DNA of 7,009 nucleotides from contig JAHFJQ010000039.1 in assembly GCA_023245755.1 (NCBI GenBank), positions 1 through 7,009 of the forward strand. The letters run 5' to 3'. The notes under the pieces were generated by a model. That model saw only the letters and a list, made by a program, of their open reading frames with translations, was not told where the DNA came from and made no database searches. Origin of the DNA: an archaeon (lineage in GTDB: Archaea; Nanobdellota; Nanobdellia; SCGC-AAA011-G17; GW2011-AR17). Positions within the stretch are counted from its first letter, which is position 1. Each line of letters opens with the position of its first letter. Of the stretch, positions 1 through 5,793 are shown in pieces. The translations under genes were made by a program, and so were the position numbers.

Positions 1-695
1 AACAAGATGTTCTTCAATACGGGAGAATTTCTGTCAATGGTTTTGAAACACAAGGAAGAGTGATTCGAGAAAAAATTGAAAAAGGGGAAGTCACTGGTTG
101 GGATGATCCTCGTCTTATGACTTTGAAAGCATTGAAGCGTCGAGGTATAGTTCCGGAGACTTTTTATGAACTCACCTTAGAAGTAGGGCTTTCTCCAACA
201 GCGACAAATCTCGATTGGAGTCAAGTTGCTGCAATTAATAGAAAGCTCATTGATCCAACAACAAAAAGATATTTTTTTGTGAAAGACCCTAAAAAAGTAC
301 ATATAGAAAATCCCTTGAAGCAAGCAAAAGCTCCTTTACACCCAGAGCATAAAGAAATGGGCTTTAAAACCTTACATTTTGATGAAGAATTTTATGTACA
401 AGACAGTCTTGAAAAGGGAAAAGTCTACAGGTTTATGCATCTTTTTAACTTTAAAGATAACAAGTTTATTTCCCAGGAATATGATCAAGAGCTTAAGGCA
501 AAGATCATTCATTGCGTCCCAGTAAAGGATGCAATTGATGTGCATGTGCTTATGAGTGATGGGTCAACACTGAAAGGCAAAGGAGAGCATGCTTTAAACA
601 GTCTCAAAGAAGGGGAAGTAATACAGTTTGAAAGGCAATTTTTTTGTAGACTAGATGATAAAGAAAAAATGCTCTTTGTATACACCCATGACTAA
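1..695 (+). CDS. gltX: Glutamyl-tRNA synthetase, archaeal type, C-terminal part (5' end outside window)
   Basis: The protein charges tRNA with glutamate in the cytosol; in archaea it is usually non-discriminating and also makes Glu-tRNA(Gln) for the GatDE amidotransferase. The frame is open from position 3, so the GTG at 60 is internal and not the start. About 230 residues are present, against roughly 550 for a full archaeal enzyme. The strongest marker is the class I segment GWDDPRL followed by a KRRGI-type stretch, and then AINRKLIDP and KRYFFV, all typical of archaeal GluRS and GlnRS. The rest is the two beta-barrels of the anticodon-binding region, ending in a CRLDDKEKMLFVYTHD-like tail. 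The site just before GWDDPRL that normally carries the KMSKS-equivalent (such as LSKR or STSK) reads ETQGR here, which is odd. The stop overlaps the next gene by 8 nt. GlnRS is an alternative family member, but archaea normally lack it. Confidence 0.93.
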   Translation, partial: QDVLQYGRISVNGFETQGRVIREKIEKGEVTGWDDPRLMTLKALKRRGIVPETFYELTLEVGLSPTATNLDWSQVAAINRKLIDPTTKRYFFVKDPKKVHIENPLKQAKAPLHPEHKEMGFKTLHFDEEFYVQDSLEKGKVYRFMHLFNFKDNKFISQEYDQELKAKIIHCVPVKDAIDVHVLMSDGSTLKGKGEHALNSLKEGEVIQFERQFFCRLDDKEKMLFVYTHD

Positions 696-1185
696 AATAA
701 ATTTTTCAGATAAAGTTTTTTTCATTATTCTTATTGGGAAGGCTCTCTTTGCCTGCTTACAAATGATCTTAGGTGTTATTCTCTTTTTTGTAAATAAAGA
801 AGTGCTAAATACGATTACTTCGGACTTCCTCAGAGAAGAACTTATTGAAGAACCTAATGATGTACTTGCAACAAAGATCCTGAATGCAACATTCCACATT
901 TCAGGCCAGACACAGCTTTTCCTTGCTTTTTATTTACTCATACATGGGCTCGTAAAAATCGGACTCGTATATGGATTGTATAAACAGAAATTGTTTGTGT
1001 ATCCTTTAGCAGCATGGATTTTTTTTATCTTTCTTTTGTATCAGATATATCGCTATTTTTTGACTTCTTCAGTTTGGCTTCTTGCTCTCAGTATTCTTGA
1101 TGTATTTTTCATTTACCTCATTATGTATGAGTACAAAAAATTAGGTAAAAAAAAGAAAGCTAAATTCACTACTCTGACTGAATGA
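688..1185 (+). CDS. DUF2127 family four-helix membrane protein
   Basis: The predicted integral membrane protein has about 165 residues and no known biochemical role. The hydrophobic segments lie near residues 10-35, 72-95, 102-122 and 127-150, and the tail is lysine-rich (GKKKKAK) and probably cytoplasmic. The pattern agrees with DUF2127: an early GKALFA-type helix, an acidic stretch with EEPNDVLA between helices 1 and 2, then FYLLIHGLVKIGLVYGL and a YQIYRY motif, with a small-residue/aromatic last helix ending in YEYKK. I chose ATG 688 because it overlaps the gltX stop by only 8 nt (ATGACTAA) and fits the family N-terminus. An in-frame ATG at 655 would add 11 residues and overlap gltX by 41 nt. 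The stop overlaps the ABC ATPase start candidate in an ATGA arrangement, which suggests coupling. Whether it works with the downstream transporter is unknown. Confidence 0.82.
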   Translation: MTKINFSDKVFFIILIGKALFACLQMILGVILFFVNKEVLNTITSDFLREELIEEPNDVLATKILNATFHISGQTQLFLAFYLLIHGLVKIGLVYGLYKQKLFVYPLAAWIFFIFLLYQIYRYFLTSSVWLLALSILDVFFIYLIMYEYKKLGKKKKAKFTTLTE

Positions 1186-1895
1186 ACCACATTTATATAG
1201 AAAATTCTTCCGCAAATAGAGCTATGGAAGTACTCCAACTTAAAAATGTATCAAAAGTGTATACTTTAGGAGAAGAAAGAGTTACTGCTATAGACAAAAT
1301 CAATATTTCTATTAAGAAGGGTGACTTTGTTGCTCTTGTAGGACCAAGTGGTTCTGGAAAGAGTACGGCGATGAATCTTGTTGGTTGTTTAGACATTGCT
1401 ACAACAGGAGAGATTTATTTAAGTGAAGTAAATATTCAAAAGCTTACAGAAAGTGACCTTGCACAAATACGTGGAAAGAAAATCGGTTTTATTTTTCAGA
1501 CTTTTAATTTAATTCCCAGTTTAGATGCACTAGAAAATGTTGCTCTTCCTATGATGTTTCAGAATGTTCCTAGAGACATACGTATCAAAAGAGCAAAAGC
1601 ATTACTTGAACAGGTCGGCTTGAAAGAGCGTATGTACCATAGACCGAATCAACTTTCTGGGGGACAAAGGCAAAGGGTTGCAATTGCTCGTGCATTAGTA
1701 AACGATCCAGAGATTATCCTTGCTGATGAACCAACGGGAAATCTTGATACCAAAACGGGTGATGAAATCATGGACATACTAAAAGAGTTGCACAAGAAAG
1801 GAAGAACAATAATCCTTGTCACACACAATCCGGATTTAACAAAACTTGCAAATAAAGTTTTCACATTAAAAGATGGTAAGATTGTAGGAGCATAA
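1182..1895 (+). CDS. ABC transporter ATP-binding protein, MacB/LolD type
   Basis: This cytosolic ATPase subunit powers the permease encoded at 2744-3928. All nucleotide-binding motifs are present. Numbered from ATG 1182, Walker A GPSGSGKST is at 54-62, the Q-loop IFQTFNLIP near 104-112, signature LSGGQRQRVAIARAL at 158-172, Walker B IILADEP at 178-184 with catalytic Glu183, D-loop GNLD at 186-189, and switch histidine His215. The sequence closely resembles the LolD/MacB/FtsE-like class used for extrusion or mechanotransmission rather than solute import. Two starts are possible. ATG 1182 overlaps the previous stop (ATGA), giving 237 residues. ATG 1224 gives 223 residues beginning MEVLQLKNVSKVY, the usual N-terminus of the family. 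The 14 extra residues (MNHIYIENSSANRA) are not family-like, so 1224 may be the true start, although the ATGA overlap favours 1182. I see no clear Shine-Dalgarno at either. Confidence 0.93.
   Translation: MNHIYIENSSANRAMEVLQLKNVSKVYTLGEERVTAIDKINISIKKGDFVALVGPSGSGKSTAMNLVGCLDIATTGEIYLSEVNIQKLTESDLAQIRGKKIGFIFQTFNLIPSLDALENVALPMMFQNVPRDIRIKRAKALLEQVGLKERMYHRPNQLSGGQRQRVAIARALVNDPEIILADEPTGNLDTKTGDEIMDILKELHKKGRTIILVTHNPDLTKLANKVFTLKDGKIVGA
1886..1890 (+). promoter_or_regulatory. Shine-Dalgarno site for the anchored exported protein
   Basis: AGGAG lies 6 nt before the ATG at 1897, inside the last codons of the ATPase gene. It is the clearest ribosome binding site in the window and supports that start. 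It fits internal genes of an operon using SD-led initiation, in contrast with the leaderless promoters at the first genes downstream of position 5100. Confidence 0.6.
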
Positions 1896-1896
1896 A

Positions 1897-2754
1897 ATGA
1901 AAGAAAAATATATTCTTGGAGTAAGACTGAGTATCTTTCTTATTTTAGTACTAGTTACAATAGGAACAGTACATGCGGAGATAACTATAGATTCATTTAG
2001 TTCTACACCAGATACGGTACAACCCGGAGAAGATCTAGAAGTACGTTTAAACTTAGAAAATGTTGGTGATGATGACATAGAAAGTGTTGTGGTAAGTATT
2101 GACTTAAGCAACGTTCCATTTGCACCAATAGAATCTTCTACTGAGAAGGTTATTGATAAAATTAGGGATGGAGATCAAGAAAGCGTTTCTTTTGAGCTTG
2201 TAGCACTATCAAGTGCAGAGGCACAAACCTATAAGATTCCCGTAACCATTACGTATGAAAATACCACAAAGACGTCTTTAATTAGTTTAGAGGTAGTTAC
2301 CGATGCAAGCTTAGATATTCTTTTGGAAAGCTCTGATCTTATAGTAGAAAATGAACAAGGTGCTGTAACCATAAAAATAGTCAATGAAGGTCTCAATCAA
2401 ATAAAATTCTTACAAGTAACGCTCTTAGACAGTTCGGAGTATGAAATTCTTTCTCCTAGTTCTCTCTACATCGGAGAAATAGATACAGGTGACTTTGATA
2501 CAGAAGAGTTTACCATCATCCCTACAAGTAAAGATCCAGAACTGAGTTTCAAATTAGAATATAGAGATGCAAATAATCAGGCATTTGCTGAAGAAAAACA
2601 AATCACAGTCAAGGTGTATTCCACAGAGCAAGCAACCCAGCTTGGGCTAGTAAAACAAGGGAATCCTCTTACTTGGATCCTTATTTTTGTAGTACTCGCT
2701 TTAGGGATTTTGGTCTGGATAAGAAGGAAGAAACACAAAAAAAATGTTCACTGA
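1897..2754 (+). CDS. Exported, C-terminally anchored CARDB/COG1361-like protein of ABC transporter operon
   Basis: The 285-residue protein is predicted to sit outside the membrane. A signal peptide occupies residues 1-27 (basic MKEK start, hydrophobic core 11-24, TVHA cleavage-like end). The body is beta-rich and looks like two tandem immunoglobulin-like domains, about 28-135 and 139-240. Both have the CARDB/NEW3-type pattern: a PGEDLEVRLNLENVGDDDIESVVVSI stretch in the first (near 43-68) and AVTIKIVNEGLNQIKFLQVTLL in the second (near 156-177). One hydrophobic helix lies at 258-275, followed by the basic tail RRKKHKK, giving a type I anchor. It starts 1 nt after the ATPase stop, with a good Shine-Dalgarno, and its end overlaps the permease by 11 nt. 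COG1361-type proteins commonly neighbour MacB-like permeases in archaea. I infer an extracytoplasmic partner in the position of the bacterial adaptor MacA, to which it shows no visible sequence similarity. The substrate is unknown. Confidence 0.8.
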   Translation: MKEKYILGVRLSIFLILVLVTIGTVHAEITIDSFSSTPDTVQPGEDLEVRLNLENVGDDDIESVVVSIDLSNVPFAPIESSTEKVIDKIRDGDQESVSFELVALSSAEAQTYKIPVTITYENTTKTSLISLEVVTDASLDILLESSDLIVENEQGAVTIKIVNEGLNQIKFLQVTLLDSSEYEILSPSSLYIGEIDTGDFDTEEFTIIPTSKDPELSFKLEYRDANNQAFAEEKQITVKVYSTEQATQLGLVKQGNPLTWILIFVVLALGILVWIRRKKHKKNVH

Positions 2755-3928
2755 TTATTTTTTATTATCTTTGAAAAGCATTCGCCATAGAAAACTTCGT
2801 TCTTGGCTGACTGTTATAGGTATTGTTATTGGCGTAGCTGCGATTATTTCTTTAATTACCCTTTCAAGAAGTCTTCAGGGAACTATTGAAGATCAGTTTG
2901 AGTCTTTTGGTGCAAACAGAATTCTTATTTCCGCAAAAGGATTTCAAGGCCCAGGGACACTTTCTCAAGGCTTAACTATGGACGATGTAGAAACCATAGA
3001 AAAGATTTCTGGTTTTGAGTATGTTATTCCGGGTATTTTTCGCAGCTCAGAAGTCAATTTTAAAGGGCAAACCAGTTTTACTCTTGTGGGTGGAATCCCC
3101 TCTCAGTACTATGAAGAATTTTATACAGATACCGGAGTAGACATTGTGGATGGAAGGAACGTCAAAGAGGGAGAGAAATATGTTGCAATTATTGGTTCTC
3201 GAGTAGCAACCGAGATGTTTGATAAAGAAGTGCATGTAGGTGATAAAATTGAGATGGGGCACCAAGAATACCGTGTAGTGGGAATTCTCCAAGAAGTGGG
3301 AAATGCACAAGATGATAGCCAAATTTCCATTCCTTTAGATGCAGCTCGAGAACTTTTTGATGAAGAAGATGCAGTAGACCTTATCATTGCGCAGGTAAAA
3401 GTTACAGATGAAATTCCCCAGCTTCAAGAAAAAATAGAAAAAGAATTAGAACAAGAAAGGGATGATACAAATTTCCAAGTAGTCACCGCTGCTCAGATTC
3501 TAGAACAGATTGGTCAAGTACTAGGCATTATGCAAATTGTTCTTGTAGGAATTGCCGCAATTTCTCTTATTGTTGGAGCAATAGGAATTATGAACTCCAT
3601 GTACACTTCTGTCTTAGAAAGAACAAAAGAAATAGGAATTATGAAAGCAATAGGTGCGAGAAATAAAGATATCCTCATTCTCTTTATTATTGAATCTGGC
3701 TTGATTGGTCTAGTTGGTGGTGCGCTTGGTGTACTTATTGGAGCAGCGCTTGCATATGCTGTTGGTCCTCTATCTCAGAATGCAGGGTTTACTATTCATA
3801 TTACTCTAGAACCTCTTGTACTTCTCTTTGGGCTAGCCTTTGCCTTTGTCGTAGGAATTATTGCGGGTATTCTCCCTGCTTGGCAAGCATCAAGGTTGAA
3901 ACCTATTGATGCATTGCGATATGAATAA
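2744..3928 (+). CDS. MacB/FtsX-family ABC transporter permease
   Basis: The 394-residue membrane subunit pairs with the ATPase at 1182-1895. The topology is classic MacB. A short cytoplasmic N-terminus with LKSIRHRKLRSWLTVIGI precedes helix 1 (about 21-41). A large extracytoplasmic MacB-PCD-like domain follows (about 42-258). Then come three C-terminal helices: about 262-286, 309-340 (broken by glycines) and 357-379. The cytoplasmic loop LERTKEIGIMKAIGARNKDI (291-310) is the FtsX coupling motif that contacts the ATPase, and the tail QASRLKPIDALRYE is the usual family ending. The length matches archaeal and bacterial short-form MacB permeases without a fused ATPase domain. ATG 2744 overlaps the preceding gene by 11 nt, and an AAGGAAG stretch at 2724-2730 is rather distant for a ribosome binding site. 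The transporter probably acts by mechanotransmission, exporting or extracting a lipid, peptide or antimicrobial; the substrate cannot be read from the sequence. Confidence 0.93.
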   Translation: MFTDYFLLSLKSIRHRKLRSWLTVIGIVIGVAAIISLITLSRSLQGTIEDQFESFGANRILISAKGFQGPGTLSQGLTMDDVETIEKISGFEYVIPGIFRSSEVNFKGQTSFTLVGGIPSQYYEEFYTDTGVDIVDGRNVKEGEKYVAIIGSRVATEMFDKEVHVGDKIEMGHQEYRVVGILQEVGNAQDDSQISIPLDAARELFDEEDAVDLIIAQVKVTDEIPQLQEKIEKELEQERDDTNFQVVTAAQILEQIGQVLGIMQIVLVGIAAISLIVGAIGIMNSMYTSVLERTKEIGIMKAIGARNKDILILFIIESGLIGLVGGALGVLIGAALAYAVGPLSQNAGFTIHITLEPLVLLFGLAFAFVVGIIAGILPAWQASRLKPIDALRYE

Positions 3929-4276
3929 CTAAAGAATTTCGACAATTTCACCAATTTTTTTATTACAGGTATACAGTTTTGCAGGCCTATGTGCCATACC
4001 TTCAAGAATTTCTCCTGTTTCTTCTACCAGGTCTAAGGAAAATATTTTTTTACGAAAGTTTCGTTTATCAAATTTTTTATGAAGAATACTTTCATAGAGT
4101 TTTTGTAAATGTGTAAGGGTGAATTTTTGTGGTAGGAATTGAAATGCGACAGTTGTGTATTCGAGTTTCCACTGCAGTCTTCGTAGGGCATAGTCGAGTA
4201 TTTTACTATGGTCAAAGGCTCGTTTTGTGACATCTCTAGAAAAAAGACTTTGTGGTGTTACAGGTAGTGAATACTC
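3929..4276 (-). pseudogene. 5'-truncated NrtR-like Nudix regulator remnant (winged-helix half)
   Basis: On the minus strand an open frame of 115 codons runs from after a TGA (4277-4279) to a TAG at 3929-3931. It contains no ATG, GTG or TTG before a methionine near residue 94, so it has no plausible start. It reads as the end of an NrtR-like protein: the last Nudix helix AFDHSKILDYAL (20-31), the linker LRRLQWKLEY, and then a winged helix (about 41-102) with TTVAFQFLP, KFTLTHLQKLYESIL, KKFDKRNFRKKI, VEETGE and HRPAKLY. These match the ADP-ribose-sensing Nudix transcription regulators that control NAD metabolism genes in many prokaryotes. The catalytic half with the Nudix box is absent, and the residues before AFDH do not look like the family. 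Stops occur in all three minus-strand frames just upstream, so a single frameshift does not explain the loss. The stop codon is directly adjacent to the permease stop. A functional short DNA-binding protein with an unusual start is less likely. Confidence 0.8.
3955..3961 (+). terminator. Possible T-tract terminator of the gltX-transporter operon
   Basis: Seven consecutive T residues begin 27 nt after the permease stop codon. Archaeal RNA polymerase can terminate at short T-runs without a hairpin, and I see no hairpin here. The tract also encodes the KKI residues of the minus-strand remnant, so it may be chance in AT-rich DNA. Confidence 0.3.
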
Positions 4277-5075
4277 TCATAATGACGCGTTAGTGAAAGT
4301 TGATGCTTTCCGTACTCAAGCAGAAACAGCAATTGTGAAACTTTCTAAAGCAGGAGTTTCTGCGGAAGTTTTGGAAAAGGCTAGAGAAGGCATTAGTGTG
4401 GGTGCTCTTGTAGCTGGTGTTGCAAAAGGGTTAAGTGTAGATACACTCAACGAGTATGATACACTTGTTTTTCCTAAACATTATTCTAATTGTTATTATG
4501 ATCCTTTACCTGGCTCAGATATAGAGAATTTGATAGCTCATAATATTTCCGCTGCTATTGCCCGAACATTTCTGAAATCAGATAGGCCAAATGGGAAGAA
4601 TATTTCTAGCACTCCTTCCACAAATTATATAAAAAGGGGAAGGGCTAAACTCACTGGAGAGGAAATTGTTGCATTACATGCTTCTGGTGTTACTCCAGCA
4701 GTTTTGAACAAGTTTCATGCCTTCTTTTCTCCTTTAGATATCACTCGTTTTGCTCAAGCGGGGATTATTGAATCCTTAGATTTAATGGAAGAGCAGGGGT
4801 ATTATGAGAAATTGGGGTCCTTTAATCTTTCTCGTTCTGCTCTAGGAGAAACTGGACCCTACCATAGATCTCTTTCTGCTGCACAGATTGTTGCCTATGT
4901 ACAACAAGGACAATTTATTGGGGATAGTGACCAGCCGCTAGAACTCCCCGGAGAAAGTAGGGAAGTAGCAAGAGAATCTGAGTCTAATTCATCTTTAGAG
5001 CCTATACCTTCTTTACCAGTGAGGAAAAGTTCTATTCTTGAAAGAATATCTAAGATCTTTGGATCGTCTAGGTAA
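4227..5075 (+). CDS. Cytosolic helical-repeat protein of unknown function
   Basis: The frame encodes up to 282 residues with no signal peptide or membrane helix. The protein carries about five degenerate copies of a short helical motif with the pattern (S/T)-x-x-(D/E)-I-x-x-(L/F)-x-x-x-G-(V/I). Copies lie near 33-54 (ETAIVKLSKAGVSAEVL), 97-116 (SDIENLIAHNIS), 142-166 (LTGEEIVALHASGVTPAVLNKF), 167-187 (FSPLDITRFAQAGI) and 215-231 (RSLSAAQIVAYVQQGQFI). Two copies, LTGEEIVALHASGV and FSPLDITRFAQAGI, are directly adjacent. A low-complexity acidic/serine linker (about 233-262) leads to a basic amphipathic tail ILERISKIFGSSR. Similar repeats occur in DPANN proteins of unknown role; scaffold or interaction functions are only a guess. 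The GTG start at 4227 has a weak AAAGG 8 nt upstream, but lies at the break point with the minus-strand Nudix remnant. The first 25 or so residues look unlike the repeats, so the original N-terminus may be lost; GTG 4293 is an alternative. Confidence 0.65.
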   Translation: MTSLEKRLCGVTGSEYSHNDALVKVDAFRTQAETAIVKLSKAGVSAEVLEKAREGISVGALVAGVAKGLSVDTLNEYDTLVFPKHYSNCYYDPLPGSDIENLIAHNISAAIARTFLKSDRPNGKNISSTPSTNYIKRGRAKLTGEEIVALHASGVTPAVLNKFHAFFSPLDITRFAQAGIIESLDLMEEQGYYEKLGSFNLSRSALGETGPYHRSLSAAQIVAYVQQGQFIGDSDQPLELPGESREVARESESNSSLEPIPSLPVRKSSILERISKIFGSSR

Positions 5076-5102
5076 AAAATCCTACAGATAAGAGCTAAAA
5101 AG

Positions 5103-5118
5103 AAAAAATATTTATATA
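5103..5118 (+). promoter_or_regulatory. Archaeal BRE/TATA promoter of the M50 peptidase gene
   Basis: An A-rich BRE-like run is followed by the TATA box TTTATATA at 5111-5118, whose first base is 29 nt before the ATG at 5140. With the usual archaeal box-to-start spacing, transcription would begin at or within a few bases of the ATG, so the mRNA would be leaderless. There is no Shine-Dalgarno in the 20 nt before the ATG, which agrees. Confidence 0.7.
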
Positions 5119-5139
5119 GAAGAAAAAGCCTAAGATAGT

Positions 5140-5757
5140 ATGCACATAAAATTCTCAAAAGTAGAAATTCGCGATCTTTCAAAAGCTTGGGTAGCGATTT
5201 CCATTGCCTTTGCAATTGCTCTTGCTGGTGGTATTATCTACATCACTCCTGACTTTTCCTTCCTACAAAATATTATTTTTGCAGCAGTGACCGTGGGTGT
5301 TGGTTTTCTCTTGCACGAACTTGGCCATAAAGTCGTTGCACAACGATACGGCTGCTTCGCAGAATTTCGTGCAGATAATACCATGCTTCTTGTTTCTATA
5401 GTAACTTCTTTTTTTGGCTTCATCTTTGCAGCACCAGGAGCAGTCATGATTGCAGGTCGTGTAAGTATAGAAAGGAATGGAAAGATTTCTATTGCAGGTC
5501 CATTAGTCAATATTATTCTTGCGTTGCTTTTCATGACCCTTGGTCTTGTTATCAATGATGGTTTTTTAGGTGGGCTTTTTGCATTCGGTTTTTTCATTAA
5601 CACTTGGTTAGCAATTTTCAATTTAATCCCTATTTGGATCCTTGATGGAAAGAAAGTTCTCGCATGGAATAAGTGGGTGTATGGAATCACTGTGGCTTTT
5701 GCAGTTGCTCTTCTTATACTTGGCCAATACCTTCCTTTACAAAGTTTAGGATTCTAG
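5140..5757 (+). CDS. M50 family (site-2-protease-like) membrane zinc metallopeptidase
   Basis: The 205-residue polytopic membrane protein is predicted to cleave membrane-embedded substrates. The zinc site is visible: HELGHK at 59-64 gives His59, Glu60 and His63, embedded in a hydrophobic helix (about 45-66). The second M50 signature is NLIPIWILDGKKVL at 161-174, with Asp169 as the third zinc ligand. Between them lies the family SIAGPLVN segment (117-124). Hydrophobic segments lie near 15-35, 45-66, 85-105, 118-138, 143-163 and 178-197. No PDZ or CBS domain is present, so it is the compact archaeal form. The GCFAEFRADN stretch after the active-site helix matches the membrane-reentrant region of archaeal S2P relatives. 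Such proteases act in regulated intramembrane proteolysis or membrane protein turnover, but no anti-sigma-like partner is encoded here. The gene has its own leaderless promoter and sits upstream of an unknown gene and a UbiB-like gene. Confidence 0.9.
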   Translation: MHIKFSKVEIRDLSKAWVAISIAFAIALAGGIIYITPDFSFLQNIIFAAVTVGVGFLLHELGHKVVAQRYGCFAEFRADNTMLLVSIVTSFFGFIFAAPGAVMIAGRVSIERNGKISIAGPLVNIILALLFMTLGLVINDGFLGGLFAFGFFINTWLAIFNLIPIWILDGKKVLAWNKWVYGITVAFAVALLILGQYLPLQSLGF

Positions 5758-5769
5758 AAAGGTTTATAA
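5756..5769 (+). promoter_or_regulatory. Archaeal BRE/TATA promoter of the 108-residue unknown gene
   Basis: A purine-rich AGAAAGG (BRE-like) leads into TTTATAA at 5763-5769, with the first base 31 nt before the ATG at 5794. It begins right after the M50 stop codon. The spacing predicts a leaderless transcript starting near 5790-5794, and no Shine-Dalgarno precedes the ATG. Confidence 0.65.
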
Positions 5770-5780
5770 CTCCAATATTA

Positions 5781-5787
5781 TTTTTTT
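5781..5787 (+). terminator. Possible T-tract terminator of the M50 gene
   Basis: A run of seven T residues lies 24 nt after the M50 stop and just before the predicted start of the next transcript. No hairpin is visible. It could end the M50 message, or it could simply be the T-rich spacer between TATA box and initiator. Confidence 0.3.
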
Positions 5788-5793
5788 CAAGCT

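Noticed and set aside
655..687. Upstream ATG as start of the DUF2127 protein
   Set aside because: It would overlap gltX by 41 nt and adds a polar 11-residue extension not expected for the family; ATG 688 fits better.
3796..4005. Minus-strand open frame across the permease 3' end
   Set aside because: It lies antisense to well-conserved permease codons, has no family-like motif and no start context.
4201..4208. TTTTACTA as a TATA box for the repeat-protein gene
   Set aside because: It contains an internal C, sits 26 nt from the GTG instead of 29-31, and lies inside the coding frame of the Nudix remnant, so it is weak evidence.
3929..4226. Non-coding RNA or mobile-element scar in the gap
   Set aside because: No inverted repeats, target duplications or structured palindromes were visible, and the minus-strand protein similarity explains the stretch.
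4033..4233. Minus-strand open frame with an ATG in the gap after the permease
   Set aside because: Its translation is low-complexity and unlike any family; it is an out-of-frame shadow of the Nudix-regulator remnant, whose frame gives the recognisable motifs.
5238..5690. Long minus-strand open frame of 150 codons
   Set aside because: It is fully antisense to the M50 peptidase, whose zinc motifs are unambiguous; the translation is a Lys/Pro/Thr-rich shadow typical of antisense frames.
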